A stretch of 64,000 nt of DNA from Microvelia longipes (GCA_018340805.1 JACMZG010000008.1:17019881-17083880); one strand, 5' to 3'; counted from the stretch's first letter, positions 26,476-39,044 are shown. Notes: generated from the sequence alone by a model not told the origin. A program made the numbers and translations.

Positions 26476-27119
26476 TAATCTTTATACTTTTGTTTGTGTT
26501 ATCCCCCTGCTATTCTACGGCTGCATGCAACGTGTTTCATTAAACTAGTGTTTATACAGAGCGATAGCATGACATAGAGGTATTATTACTAAAGGGGCCC
26601 TTTTGGTTGAATTTTGAAACATCGAAAAAATAACCTTACCGCCTTCGACTATCAATATAATCAAATAAACGGAACAAAATTACAGTGAATTATTTAGTAC
26701 AATGTTTAAAATACAAACCAAAACAGAAACAACGTCTGGGAAGCCGACAAAAATTGATTTATTTTAACCTTAACTCATTCGTGGAAGAGGTTTCAATGAG
26801 GTTACACAGAGCCTCTAAGAGCCCCAGAGTAATGTTTCAGGCCTCTTTATGTATTGATATAGGCTATGCTCTCTTGACGACGCTTGACGACTAAACAAAA
26901 TTCTTTCATGGAATCCCCAGTGGCACTCGTATCTATCTCGTATGCTCTAAGTGTATAGAGCAATAGGTTTCATGGGGCACACCGTAAGAATGCGCTAGTG
27001 TCACCATTTTAACTCTCATCATATGAAGATTGTTTTTTTGGATGATTGTTTATATTTTTGAATTGACAGCGTATGTTATGAGCAATTGTTTGCTTTATTT
27101 GATACATATAGTCCGGGAA

Positions 27120-27560
27120 CCCACGGCTTATTTTCTACCTCATAAAAGGCATGAAATTGGTCTGTGGGGTATTGTAGGGGGTAGTTAGTACATCGTAAAA
27201 AGCCTTGGTCTGTCGCCGAAAGTGGGGCCGTTTAGAAGCAGTCGTGCCTCAAAAACTAAAAAAAGCCAAAAATTACCTCATAAGCCGCATCGAAGAGACC
27301 TTTATATTTTTACTTTAGGCATTGAAACAAACTCAAATCATCAAGGTCTGTCGCGCTCTATGGGGCCGTTTTAAAACAAACTATGGTTGAAGTTTAAAAA
27401 AATCCAAAAATTACCTCATAAACGGCATGCAAATGACCGTTATATTCTTGTTATGTGCTCCAAAACTAACTAAAATCACCAAGGTCTGTCGCACACTATG
27501 GGGCCATTTTGAAAACAGACCATGGTTGAAGTTATGAAAAAATTCCAAAATTTAGATTAT
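27120..27560 (+). repeat. About 140-bp tandem repeat, three units
   Basis: GGTCTGTCGC followed by TATGGGGCCGTTTT-like sequence and CAAAAATTACCTCATAA.CGGCAT recur near 27207, 27345 and 27483. The units are diverged. The flanking 26480-27119 and 27561-28024 hold no supported gene. Confidence 0.75.
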
Positions 27561-28024
27561 TTTTGACATATTAGAAAAGTGCTTGAAGTAGTGTTTAGAG
27601 ATTTTTAAACATATTGAAACAAAAAACTACCCAACTAAAGGTGGTAAACTGGACTACCAAAATGTTTCTTAGGATTTATGTCTCCATTTTATTTCAGTTT
27701 GAATAAGTCTGCTTTAAAGATTTTTAAAGAACAAAAAAATAAGAAGTTAATTTTTTAAAGTTCAGTAACTTGGTTACTTTGCGACTGATTCTGAATTGTA
27801 TATAACCAATTTAAAGAGGTGTCTATGATGTTGGAAAACGGCCTCTTTTATATTATTAGTACAATTTATACTTTCGAAGATAGAAAGGATAACCCGTGTG
27901 AACATCTTATTTTTATTACTATTGACAAACCAAGATCAAACCAGGATTATTCCGTTAATTTTTGCGGTAACTTTAAATTTAAACTATGGAATAAATATAA
28001 ATAATAATAAAAAAATAAATAATA

Positions 28025-28877
28025 TATTATGTAATTAGGCTATAAATGAGTTTTTAATGCTGCGACAATTTGTTCATTCACGAGAGGAGCGAGTCCATAA
28101 TTAATTTCCAAAGCAATAAAATCCGTTTTCAGCCATGTTGCATACAATATTTTTCTGGGGGCACAGACAGTAAAAAGAAATATATATCAATATTTTATTT
28201 TACTTACCAATTTGCATAGTGGTTGCAAAGATATAGATAGGGATATAAGAAAATATATGCCTTATATAAAGATATAAGAATATTGGGGGTTCAGCATGGT
28301 CTGCCAACAATAAGTCACTTATGCGTCATGATAGACCATGCTATTTGTTGTAGAACCAATATAAGTATGATTTTTACACTAAAAGTAACTTTACAACCGC
28401 GTGTACGAGTAAGTTGTAAAGATAAATTTTACAACCGGCGTGCGATAAGTAAATATTTTATCCCCTAACATTAAAATTGTTCTTTACTAACCTTTTTGAG
28501 ATTGTATAAAGTAGACAATTTATAGCCGCCCAACTTTATAACCAAGGCGGTTGTAAAGTTATCTAAAGTATATAAAATATCATGGTCTATTATGACACAT
28601 AAGTGTCATATTGTTGGCAGACCATGCTGAACCCCCTATATTCATATATCTTTATTTTAAGGAATATACTTTCTTATATCCCTATATCTCTGCAACCAAT
28701 ATGCAAATTGGTAAGTACAGTAAAATATTCATATATTTATTTTTTTACTCACTGTGCCCCCAAAAAAATATTGTATACAACATGGCTGAAAACGGATTTT
28801 ATTGCTTTGGAAATTAATTATTGACTCGCTCCTCTCGTGAATGAACAAAAACTCATTTACAGCCTAGTTACATAATA
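28025..28877. mobile_element. Foldback element with about 300-bp inverted termini
   Basis: TATTATGTAATTAGGCT at the left and AGCCTAGTTACATAATA at the right are inverse copies. The arms continue inward through GTTCATTCACGAGAGGAGCG, GCAATAAAATCCGTTTTCAG, ACCAATTTGCATA and TTCAGCATGGTCTGCCAACA, each with its inverse on the other side. The middle (28390-28560) carries a smaller pair around GTAAAGTTAT/ACAACCGC. No transposase is encoded. Plus-strand frames at 28603-28824 are read through the right arm and are not genes. Confidence 0.9.
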
Positions 28878-29389
28878 AACTATTTATCTTACCTAAAACC
28901 ACTTATGTGGTCAAATACTCCCCGCCAAGTCTTAGGTCCAAAAAATTAGGGAAATCAACTTTTCTGTCCCGCCAATCATGTCCGATAGGTGGAGACGGTC
29001 AATTGGCGTTCCAAAGTGAAGTTTGCTAGTTGGAATAGTAAGGGCCCTATTTACATTGAGAGGCAATCATCAGCTTCTTCATCTTGGCGGCAAGCCAGCG
29101 GTGTGAACGAGTTTTATATTTTCCATTGCTATATTTTGAGATATTAAACTGTTCAGGTGTTCGTGGAGATTAATCATAACAGATTTTAGCAGTTGTCATA
29201 ATTGCAGCAGTTTTACTTACCGGCATAGATCCAGGAGTATACAATAGAAATAAATTAATAAATGAAACGATAAGGATACGATATTGACAACGGACAAATA
29301 GTCCTCTGATTGATTAACTGACGCTCCTCTCCTGATTTAGGTTAAGAGTAATAAAAAAAGATAAATTGTAAGATAATTAGATTAATTAT
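28878..29389. other. Gene-free stretch
   Basis: No supported gene, RNA or repeat boundary. Confidence 0.4.
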
Positions 29390-30180
29390 AAGTTAACTTC
29401 CCCACACTCCGCTAGTGGTGGGGGGACATCGAGGTACCTCAGCGTCTGACTGAGTTTTAACACTTGCTTGTGAGCCACGAGCCCCTCAACATCTGTACTG
29501 GAACACCTCTACCGACCTACATCCCCGGCCACAAGCCCCGGAAGCTACTCTTGCCGATAGCCTCGGCGTGGTTCACGTCTAGCCGACTACTACCACCGGC
29601 TACTACCACCGTAAGCCCCGGCTCACCAGTGCGATGAGCCGACTGCCTCGGCTACTGGGTGCCGGAAGCCCCGGCTGAACTGGCGTTGAGCCAGCTGCCT
29701 CGGCAACAAACCTAGGGCCGAACGCCTCGGCGTCTCTCCCTCTCAGTCTCCCTCATCAGGACCAGTTCAGCACACCCCACAGAGAAGTTTGAAGAATAGG
29801 GCCGATTAATCTGTGCTAATATCGTTGTATGTCGATAAAATATTGCACTTGTTAAAGTTTTGTTTTGTTATGTCGTGTGGGGCTTTAAGTTTCAACCCAC
29901 ACTGGGTACCGGATAACCTGTCACGGCCGGACCAACCTGGGGTACAATGTGATGTCTCACCTTTATTTTAACTTCTAGAAAATTCCTAGTTATTACGGTC
30001 GCTATTCTCTCTTTTATTAGAGAAGAGACAAACTCTCCCGTGTGGGCAGATTGCTTGAGGCTAGGACGGAGGCTCTCCGCCTGTCGCTTATAGAGGAGAG
30101 TAAGGTCGTCCTTAGTGGAGGCCTTCCACTAAGGGCTAGGATGGGTTAGGTAAGAAAGGGAAGGGTCTGGCGAGGGCAAT
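29390..30180. repeat. GC-rich block, possible LTR or untranslated part of a retroelement
   Basis: The stretch is sharply richer in G and C than the rest of the window. The motif GCCCCGGCT / GCCTCGGC recurs five or six times between 29510 and 29730. It directly precedes a Ty3/gypsy integrase relic, so it may be part of the same element. I found no matching second LTR in the window. Confidence 0.4.
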
Positions 30181-30190
30181 TAATGAACTA

Positions 30191-30460
30191 ATTACAAGAA
30201 GCACTCGAGAGGTATCACGACCACCTCCAACTTGTAGGGCACCCAGGCTATGAGGCAGACCATCAGCATGGGACCACCAAGCATGGGAGACCATCGCTAT
30301 CGACCTAATGGGACCTTACCCCCGTTCAAGGGCAGGTAAAACGCAGCTACTAGTTTGCACCGATCTATGGAGCCGCTTGGTGGAGGCATTTCCGATAAAT
30401 ATGGCCACGAGTTGTAAGATAACCACGATCCTGGAGAAAGAAGTTCAGCTGCTACGGTTA
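30191..30460 (+). pseudogene. Ty3/gypsy integrase relic
   Basis: The stretch around 30279-30454 translates to the start of a retroviral-type integrase core: ETIAIDLMGPYPRSRAGKTQ, then LLVCTDLWSRLVEAFPI and ITTILEKEV. The first two catalytic Asp positions (IDLMGP and CTDLWSR) are visible. A fragment just upstream reads RYHDHLQLVGHPGYEA, like the HHCC zinc-binding region, but the link between the two is deleted and out of frame. The Glu of the D-D-E triad and the rest of pol are absent. Confidence 0.8.
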
Positions 30461-31010
30461 TTTGTCCTGCTTCGACAAATAATAATAATTTTTCCCATTT
30501 TTTTCTTGAATATAGGCTTTTGTCTGTTTGAGAAGACACCGACCAATGGCACGGTTCTCCTCGATGCTTGCATCCGTCTTTGCTGCTAACTCGTCTACCC
30601 GGCGGCATGCCTTCCGATTATTTTGGAAGAGGTTCCCAGTATTTATTCCTGTCCGTCTGGCACTCCTTTGTATGCACGTTATCCTTCCTGGGGAGTTCAA
30701 TGACGTCCTTTTCCGCATAGTTTTTTATTTTATCGTCCTCGGGCGGAGAGGCGTTCTTCTTCGCAGCGTGAGATAGTTTGGTGTTCTTTCCAGTCACCTG
30801 GATGTCTATAGGGAATGGCCTCGTCTTGACTCGCACACATGGTCCCGCCTCCTTCTTGGCAGGATTAACTCCATTGATCCAGGGCTCACTTAACCGGGCT
30901 TCTCTTAAAGGGGCGGTGGGTAGGGATCAGCAAGGTTTTCCACACCTTGCGTTTAGGGCATCGAATTTTTCCTTGACCTTAGGGTCGTAATTCCTAAACC
31001 TTGGCATTTT
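30461..31010 (-). pseudogene. Possible retroelement ORF remnant
   Basis: The minus strand carries overlapping frames (30458-30718, 30618-30836) with charged, coiled-coil-like content (RRVDELAAKTDASIEENRAI). The stretch shares the higher GC of the adjacent gypsy relic. It may be a gag-like piece inserted in the opposite direction. The family is not identified. Confidence 0.25.
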
Positions 31011-32519
31011 AATTTAATTTTTTTATGTAGGTAAAACTATTGTCCTTACAGATATTGTCGAAAAAGTCACGTTAATTATAATTAATAATGTCTATCGAAT
31101 GAAGTCAAGATGGTTTATGATAAAAGAAAAATTCATAATAATCACTCAGCCCTTAAGTTTGAGATAAGCCCTAACTCCACAGTTTTTTTTTCTTTTTATT
31201 AGAGGGGTAGGGTTATAGTAATTACAGGTTTGTAATTACTTATTGGGGAAAGAGGGTGTCGTCATAAAAGTATAGAAGGGGGGATTATGGGTGGGAGTAA
31301 TTGCCCGGTAGATAGAATTATTAATCCCTAGATTTATATATTAAATGTAATAAAATTGTTTATATGATTTTTCTATTGTGATAGGACCTTACATAAATAT
31401 CTAATCCGATTATCCTTTATAAGAATTAATTATACTTATCTCTTGATTTCTAATAACTAATAAAGGAAAATAATTTTTTTTATCTTTGTAACATAATTCT
31501 TTCAATTTAAGTTTATTCTGAAATATCTATGTATAGATATATGTATATATATTTATTTTTATTTTTTATTTACTAATTTATTGATTTTAATAAATGTTTT
31601 ATTTTTATGTTATTATTTCTTCAATTTATCATAATTTACACAAAATTACTTGAAATAAAATGAAATGAAATATATATATTTGACAAACATATTTCATTTT
31701 GATGTTTTTTATTTCATTGATGTTATTTTAATGAAGTATCTTATAAAATTACATTGAAAACAATTCAGTGGGTTAAAATTAAGTGAACAGACACTTTCCA
31801 AACTCATTCTAAATACATAATACTAATTAATATTCTATTAAGTGTATATCTAGCCACCAAAATTACCAGGTTAAAAATAAAAAGAGTTAAAAAGTAAACT
31901 GCGTGGGAAAAAATAAAAATAAATGAATAAAATAAATAAAAAGAATAAGAACAAGTAATTAAGTAAATTAATTTAAAAAAAATGTTAAAAAATATAATAA
32001 TAAATAAATATTGAGAGGTGTTTGAGCCTAACAATAAATAAGTAAAATATCACAAGTGATCAAATGCACACAAAACACAACAATATGACAATATTATGAA
32101 GTGAAAAGGTAATTTCGTTAGGACGGGATGAGACAACACATCTGGAAAACAAGGCAACACAACTAACAACAATAGAACACAATTACATTATTATAATTAT
32201 AATTAACTATGGGAAGATTGCAAGAAGAAAGAAAAGGAGTAAATCATCATCTGCTTTCAAGAAGCCACTTTTTAAGCAAATTGGAAAAATTTTTGTAGTC
32301 AGGTTTAGATAACATATCAACATTAAACTTGTTAGCATTAAAAGGAGTATCATATTTTGCACATTTTTTACCTGCTTCAGTCTTAACTCTAGGAACAATG
32401 AAGTTGGTTCTCACACCCTCCCTCAAACCCCACTGAGACACAATTTTTGGTATTACGTTTTCTTCTGTAGTTCTAAAACAAAATTTGAAAAAAATATGTA
32501 TGGTTATGTTTACGGAACC
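31011..32519. other. AT-rich gene-free stretch
   Basis: No supported gene. Two short minus-strand frames at 32207-32441 overlap each other and have no family features. Confidence 0.4.
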
Positions 32520-33085
32520 TTATCATATTAGCTATTGACAACATTGCATCAGTTAAATGGGTTCCTGGGCATAAAGGAATAGATGGAAATGAGATGGCAG
32601 ATGCTCTAGCCAGACAAGGTTCAGAACAAACCCCAACAGGACGAGTACCAATAATTATATTGGAAACTCAAGCCAAGTGTGCAATCCGAGAATGGCTATC
32701 TAACTACCGTCATCAGCTACACTGGAACAATGCTCCTGGCTAAAGGCAGAGTAAACTCATGATGAGAGGTTCACAAGCCAAGTTGACGGAAGGTCTTCTA
32801 AAATTAAACAAGAAGAACCTATGTTTAGTGGCTTGCTTAGTAACTAGTCACTGTCACCAATGAAAACATATAAATAACATAGGAAAATACTTAAAAGCGC
32901 CTGTCTGCAGACTTCGAGGACTATCCTCTGAATCAACAACACACATCATATTTGAACGTGAAGCCCTTGCATATAAATGATTTAAGTTATTAGGGAAAGC
33001 TACCTTAAACAGAGTTGAAAACCCTTATGAAGACTTAGTGACAAAAATCCTAGAACTAATCAAAGGAAAAAATCATCCGTAAAAA
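32520..33085 (+). pseudogene. Non-LTR retrotransposon RNase H relic
   Basis: The stretch reads ASVKWVPGHKGIDGNEMADA, then LARQGSEQTPTGR. The WVPGHxGxxGNExAD motif with the last catalytic Asp of RNase H is typical of I/Jockey/R1-type LINE RNase H domains. Further on, KLNKKNLCLVACLVTSHC and PVCRLRGLSSESTTHIIFE correspond to the family's C-terminal region. Internal stops (after HWNNAPG and others) show decay. A related relic lies at 42630-43390. Confidence 0.8.
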
Positions 33086-33519
33086 GTAATCATGAAAATA
33101 ATTACGGATTAAATGTTATTTTAATCCGTAAAATAACATGAAATAATAAACATGAAAATAACAATAACAGTTGTACAAAAAATTAAAGTCGCAGTGCATG
33201 GGTTTTATACCTATACTCAAAATCTAATAATAAAATGTAAGGCCTTACATTTTACAACTGTCAAAAGTTAACCATATCAGACTTTCAATCTTAGAAGCTG
33301 TGAGTCTCTGACAAGGTGAGTGTTGTGGCGCAACATAACAGCAAGGGTCTGTTTTAACCTTGCTAAAAGGATCCTTTAACCCTCCACGCCTGATCACAAA
33401 TCCGTGGGCCAGAACCTAGCATTTATCACCGTTTATTGTCCAAATCTACATTTTTGCCTGTTTATGTATTTTCGTATGTATGTATATACTTTTGGTTTTT
33501 AAGATATTCGTGAAAATAC

Positions 33520-33521
<2 letters not shown>

Positions 33522-33598
<77 letters not shown>

Positions 33599-33610
33599 GT
33601 GTGTGTATGT
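33522..33610. repeat. (AT)n microsatellite with (GT)n end
   Basis: About 75 bases of AT are followed by GTGTGTGTGT. Frames through it are artefacts. Confidence 0.95.
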
Positions 33611-34219
33611 ATGAATGAATATATACATACATAGTTTTTATCACTAATAAAAACTATGCAAGCAAGAGATTTCACGAATTGCGAAAGATATTAGACGGCT
33701 TGCTAAATTTATCTCAGTACCTATCTGAGGGACCAATATAAATTTTACAGAATACAAATTAAATTGTTTTGTTTTATTTGAATTAATTAATTTTGCCTCT
33801 ACCACATACAATGGATTTCATCGAGCCGACAGTGTATCAAATGAGAGACCCTTCTGTGAAACCTCATAAGCTCATTTTTTCTTGGGAAATTCATTAAAAT
33901 ACAGTGTTAGAAATTGAGACGCATGACAATTTGTAAATGAACAGGTTGATAGCTGACAGGCTGGCAACTTAAATGTCTACCTGTAATTCACATATTTTCA
34001 TGCGTCAAAAAGTCAATATTTTTCTTTGAGTCGCAATTTAGGAGTCCTGGGAAAAGCATTAGTCAATTTAAAGTTAATTTTAATTATTATTTAACCATTA
34101 AAGTCGATCTTATTAGTTGAAGTCAGTCAGCCTTTTTAATATACAGTATCCTAAACTACGTATGATGCCGCAATTATTATATGGTTATTATCTACAATGA
34201 CGTGGTCACCATGATACCA
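33611..34219. other. Gene-free stretch downstream of the four-exon gene
   Basis: This is probably the 3' UTR and flank of the minus-strand gene ending at 34220. No other feature is seen. Confidence 0.4.
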
Positions 34220-34513
34220 TTAATCTTCCCTTAACAACCGGCTCCACAGCCTCCCCAATATTTCACCATATTCTAAGTTACGTTTCAAGAACAGAAAGCC
34301 TTCAAGAGCAAAGAGACTTACACTACTAGTTAAGTCTCTTTGTTTGAGTGTAATCGCTTTAAGATACATGTTCTTGATATTAGAAAGCCAAACGGAATCG
34401 ATCCCCCCACTTTTCCTCTCCACTTTTATCATCCAAACACTTTTATAAGCGTTATTTTCTGATAAAAATTCACTTAAATACCTCAATTTTAATCTTATCG
34501 AACTAAACAAATC
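34220..34513 (-). CDS. Unrecognised membrane protein gene, exon D (terminal)
   Basis: The acceptor is TTATCTTTAACAG, just above 34513. The exon starts on a codon boundary (GAT), which fits the complete codon at the end of exon C. It adds 97 residues and stops at TAA (34220-34222). The sequence is basic and helical (LRYLSEFLSENNAYKSVW, then EGFLFLKRNLEYGEILGR) with no membrane segment, so it would be the cytosolic or lumenal C-terminal part. I do not recognise a family. Confidence 0.6.
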   Translation of the reverse strand, partial: DLFSSIRLKLRYLSEFLSENNAYKSVWMIKVERKSGGIDSVWLSNIKNMYLKAITLKQRDLTSSVSLFALEGFLFLKRNLEYGEILGRLWSRLLRED

Positions 34514-34689
34514 CTGTTAAAGATAAATAGTTTATTTTATAACAAAAACAAGTTAAAAAATAGTTGTACTTCATTTATTGTTCTTCTGTCTCTTATCAGT
34601 TTCCATCATTTTTTTGATTCTTAGTTTCTCATTTATAATCTAAAAATAAAGTAAAGGCGCCTTAGTGATATGTATAACCTCTACCGTAA

Positions 34690-34712
34690 TGAAACCTGCC
34701 TAGGCCTAGGCC
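34690..34712. repeat. Short CCTAGG repeat
   Basis: GCCTAGGCCTAGGCCTAG forms a self-complementary six-base repeat inside the last intron of the four-exon gene. Confidence 0.6.
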
Positions 34713-34799
34713 TAGAGGTGTTTACGCGCCGAGGCCCTGACTATTTTGTTCCTTCTCTAATTATTGCTTTCATAATTCCTATAAGAGAGCCAAGTACTC

Positions 34800-35040
34800 T
34801 TTAACGCCCCCTGGGCACCTCGCATTGGGACCGGGTCAAATGTGTTAAGTAAGCCATTATTAAAGTGTTAGTAGCGTCAAGTTGCGCTCTCAGTTTGTTT
34901 AAGATAAAATGTTCAATCAAATTTTCGTTAACTTTAGAGAATACTTTGATCGTAACGGTTGCCTAACCACCGAAGGTAGTTCACGCAGAGGTCCCTTAAG
35001 AACCATAAGGTTTTAAACGGGTACTATTATTATACCAGGG
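34800..35040 (+). mobile_element. tRNA-derived SINE, copy 2
   Basis: The body GCTCTCAGTTTGTTTAAGAT, GTTAACTTTAGAGAATAC, GTAACGGTTGCC, GGTAGTTCAC and AACCATAAGGTT matches the SINE at 15912-16140. The tRNA-like head is more diverged here. Confidence 0.6.
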
Positions 35041-36078
35041 CAAGAGGGAATCCCCTCCCCCGACAAGGCCAGATGCCCCACTTTTGAACATTCAACCATT
35101 TGCGGGCTTGACCACAGATGTGGATGAAGTGTTGCACACACAGCAAGTGGTGATGTGCTGACTTTAAACACATTATACAGTTATTACAAATCACATTTGC
35201 AGTTATTGTGTTTTAAGAAATTAAGATATCTCTGCAATAAGACATGTAAGATTTTTTCCTTACTGAAAAATCCTGCTAATGGGCATTTACAAGATAAAGG
35301 TTGCGGGACATTTATACGGCTCGTTTTTGTCGTGAGTTCTCAAATCTAATCCTTGGTGGCAAATTTTAACATTCCTTGTACACAAATACTCTTTCACTAA
35401 ACTCATAAGTAGGTATTGAGGTACCTTTGGAACCATACTAAACCTGAAATACACTCCAGACGCGTAATACTCCGGACTACTACGCTTAGTTTAAACTTGT
35501 GGGTTTTTCATAATTTTAATATTACTTCTTTGACTGTAATTTTATTTTTAAGTATAATATTTTATTTCTGTTAATTAAAAATAAATAATTATAAACAAAT
35601 TTTATTTAAGTATTAAAAAAATGTATTGGTATACTTTTTATTTATTTGTGAACAATAAAGTATTTGTTTGAGTTTGACCCTCCCCATTCTACCCTCTCCA
35701 TCTTTTAACTCTCTGTTAGGATGTCTTCAGGGGTAGGGCTAAATCAGGGGGTAGCTCCGATAGTCTTCCTTACAGACTTCAGTGGCCAGACTAAACCGGG
35801 GGTAACTCCGGCGGGTTACTTAGGGGGGTAGGCCTAGGTAAAAGATTTGGGTTAATTTATACCAAACACGGTGTTTATCCCAAAAACGGTGTTTAAACAC
35901 GGTGTAAACCTATGAACCTAACTCGTTATTTTCTCTCTCTGTAATTAGTCATATAGTATCAAAGTCTGTTAAAAATATTTTTTGGTGCTTTCTTAAAACC
36001 ACAAGTAATTATATGGGAAGAAATGTTAATTACTTTGAAGGGTGAAGCAAATAAAAAATCGGGTACAGGGTCCCTCAG

Positions 36079-36367
36079 AATCAGGACAAAACAAGAATTT
36101 ATTACCGTTTTACCCATCTTTGCTCAAGTATACTACAATTTGTATAATGATCATTGTGGAACAAATATTATGACAAAACAATGTTTAAGAGACTATTTAA
36201 TCTCTTAAATAGTCTAATTAAGAGACTAGTTTAAGAGACTAATTAATAAATAGTCTCTTAAACATTATTTTGTCATAATATTTGTTCCACAAAGATCATT
36301 AATCAAATTGTAGTATACTTGAGCAAAGATGGGTAAAACGGTAATAAATTCTTGTTTTGTCCTGATT
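36079..36367. mobile_element. 287-bp hairpin element
   Basis: AATCAGGACAAAACAAGAAT at the left returns inverted at the right end. The arms of about 105 bp continue through ACCGTTTTACCCATCTTTGC and TTGTGGAACAAATATTATGA. The loop contains a second set of nested AGAGACTA repeats. It lies in an intron of the four-exon gene on the minus strand and has no coding capacity. Confidence 0.9.
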
Positions 36368-36732
36368 ATTGCTACATTTTTCTTTTGTGTTACATAAATT
36401 TTGGTTTTACACTTTGTAGCAACTCAGCTTTCGCTGTGGTATTCCACATGTGGAGTTATAGATTAATTTTTATTAATTTTCATATTTATACATAAATTAC
36501 TTTTACTTAATTTATACATATATAGTTATAAATCTACATGCACATACATATTCACACTTTCTTCCCACAATCTTCAAAAACTTACAATTTAAATATCTTG
36601 ACCTTTTTTTCGGTGAAGACCGCGAGAAGAGGGTTTTAGCTTAGAAGGACAGTTGAAAGTCTTGAATTGTGGTCATTGAAAGTCTTATTAATTAATAAGA
36701 TTTGAAATTCTTTTATTGTATTAATTATTTAC

Positions 36733-37027
36733 CTGAGAATTAAATAAACCTACCCATTGTCTTTGAGCCTTTAAAGTCTGTTCAGGAGTCATACAAAACT
36801 GATCTTTATACTCATCATCTTTATCTTGTAAAATTTTAGAATTATCACTGCTGCGAAAACTTTTATAACTTTTCCATTTTTTATTAAAATGTGTTCTCCT
36901 TTTATAGCTCTTATTTACTCCTTCTCCGAAAATTTCCTTTCTCAGAGTGAGTAAATGATACAGAAATAATAAAAAGGCCAAAGGTACAAGATAAAAATAA
37001 AATATGTTGATGCATAGACTGTTTTCA
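36733..37027 (-). CDS. Unrecognised membrane protein gene, exon C
   Basis: The exon sits between a strong acceptor (TTTTTTTTTCAG, just above 37027) and the donor CAG|GTAAAT. Its first base completes an Ile codon with the two bases left by exon B. It encodes 98 residues. A hydrophobic helix (LCINIFYFYLVPLAFLLFLY) comes first, then a Lys/Arg/Ser-rich stretch (YKRRTHFNKKWKSYKSFRSS) and an acidic stretch. The basic residues right after the helix suggest a cytoplasmic continuation. Confidence 0.6.
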
Positions 37028-38267
37028 CTGAAAAAAAAAATAAATAAATATTTAGTATTACATAAATAAATCTTTATATAAACTCCTTATAACTGTACGA
37101 AGGCATGTGAAGAATTAAAGATCAAGGTGTATTAAGCTCTAATCTACACACGATAGTGATGCATTTATTATCTTTAAACTAAATTACTTTACTAGACAAC
37201 AACAAATTATTCTACTAAAAACTTTCCATTGTTTGCACTATGACTACTAAAACGGACAAAGAAGAAGCGCAAGTGAAGTATACAGTATTAATAAAACACC
37301 CAAGTCTCTCCACATATCGGACTCCGATTTGTCAAAGCTAACAAGTGACTCTTACTACCTTTATACATCGTTCGCCTGCACTGATGATGACCGAAAAGGT
37401 TGAAAGCTGGCTCTGTCAATAAATATATATGTGGAGAGACTGGGTGTTTTATTAATACTACCGTAATTTATCAATTACGGAATAAAAGAAATACATTAGG
37501 TTTGTTCGGCACATAAACTTGAGTACACTACTCTAGTCTGCACTATTTTTTTACACACAAATTTATCTTTATGGATAATTCTAGGTAAACTAAGAAAACT
37601 GTAGAATAAATGTTACGTGAACAGAAGGTGGTCCCTCAACTCTTGTCGAAAGTATCTTCGCAGGGTCCCCCCGGACTTCTTTGTGGGCACATTGTTGTTT
37701 TCTTTTAGTATTAATTGTTACATGACATTTTGGTTAATTGTCACGCCTATATGATCCCTTCAGGCCCATATAGGCGAATAAATATGAAAAACAATACATA
37801 TACCCGCTTTATTACGAAAATTTAAAAGCAACCTTAGTTTTACCTAATGCCCAATGGTGCTGCATAGGATGGTTCGATTAAGCTAAACCGGTCTCCATGG
37901 CAGATCGCTCACGATAATAAGAAAACCAATTTGAGGCAATTCGATTTGCGTGCTTGCTAAGCTCGCTGTGGCTCCGTGGGAGCCATTTTTGTACTGATTG
38001 TATGGGATAGAAGGCTAACCTAGGAGGAATAATAGGTAATGGACTCTCTTCCAAGCTTCTTCCCCACCCTATAGCACTACTTAACCCACTAGAAATCGTA
38101 AAAGTCATTGACATAGACGTATACATATCTACAAGAATAATATGTACAACAATGTATTCATAAATATAGAAAAAATCGGGTACGGGTACATCGAAACTCT
38201 TCTCAGCATATTGAACTGGCTACCAAAATCTAAAATCTTTATAGAATATCTGAAAATCCTAATAAAT

Positions 38268-38319
38268 TATATATATATTAATATAATATATATATATATA
38301 TATAATATATATATATTAT

Positions 38320-38354
<35 letters not shown>

Positions 38355-38355
38355 T
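38268..38355. repeat. (AT)n microsatellite
   Basis: The stretch is interrupted AT dinucleotide nested at the centre of the foldback copy. Confidence 0.95.
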
Positions 38356-38891
38356 CGTGGATTATTCAAATTTATTATTTTACTTTTCTCATTTTACCGT
38401 AGGTATATAAAAAAGTATTGTGTTTGTTGTAAAATTATTTTAAAACTGGATGTCACCGAAATTATCCGTTTCAAGTAATTTTAAAACCTCCTGAGTGCTT
38501 TTTACAACGTCTGTTTGTATGTGTGTGTCGTTATCATCGTATCTCTCTCTGAATTTATGCTAGAGCGTTGAAACTTGGTAAAAAATAATCTTTCGGTGTA
38601 GTTGTGCTATCCGGAAAATAATTTTTATGACTATTAACCCCCCAGTTAACACCGAAATTTTGAAAATTCATGAAAACGCGGAGAAATGTTTTTATCAATT
38701 AGGATTGACACGCATTAGGCAGTATAAGACTCACCTATGTGCTACGTTTCATCTAATAATCAGCATTAGTTTAATTTTTATCAAAATGACTTGTATACGT
38801 TTTTTTTAAAAAAATAAAATTCGAAATATAATCGAATTTGTTGAAGTTTGCTACTTTTACATAATAAATAAAAATTGTATACCTTTTGTTG

Positions 38892-38951
38892 GATCATAAA
38901 AGTTAAGCAGCCTCGAGCGTGGTCAGTGCCTGGATGGGTGACCACTGGTAA
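38892..38951 (+). repeat. 5S rRNA-derived segment (copy B, best preserved)
   Basis: GATCATAAAAGTTAAGCAGC, then CTCGAGCGTGGTCAGTGCC, then TGGATGGGTGACCACTGGTA. It aligns almost base for base with the region of animal 5S rRNA that holds box A (AGTTAAGCA), the intermediate element and box C (GGATGGGTGACC). The first half of 5S rRNA and its 3' end are absent, so it is not a 5S gene. It may still be able to bind TFIIIA and recruit RNA polymerase III. Confidence 0.85.
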
Positions 38952-39044
38952 TTGAAACAGATGTATTACTGTCTAAGGACGAGCGAAGCCAGTCCTAAGA
39001 CATGTTGCAGTAAATTTGGAGAATTGTATGTTCTGAAGGAATCC

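Noticed and set aside
28603..28824. Two overlapping hydrophobic frames
   Set aside because: Both are read through the arm of the foldback element at 28025-28877.
30308..30589. The 93-codon frame as an intact gene
   Set aside because: Only its first half matches a gypsy integrase; the rest is unrelated and the catalytic triad is incomplete.
38892..38951. A functional 5S rRNA gene
   Set aside because: Only about 60 of 120 bases are present, with no first half and no 3' stem, and the same piece recurs inside a repeat family.
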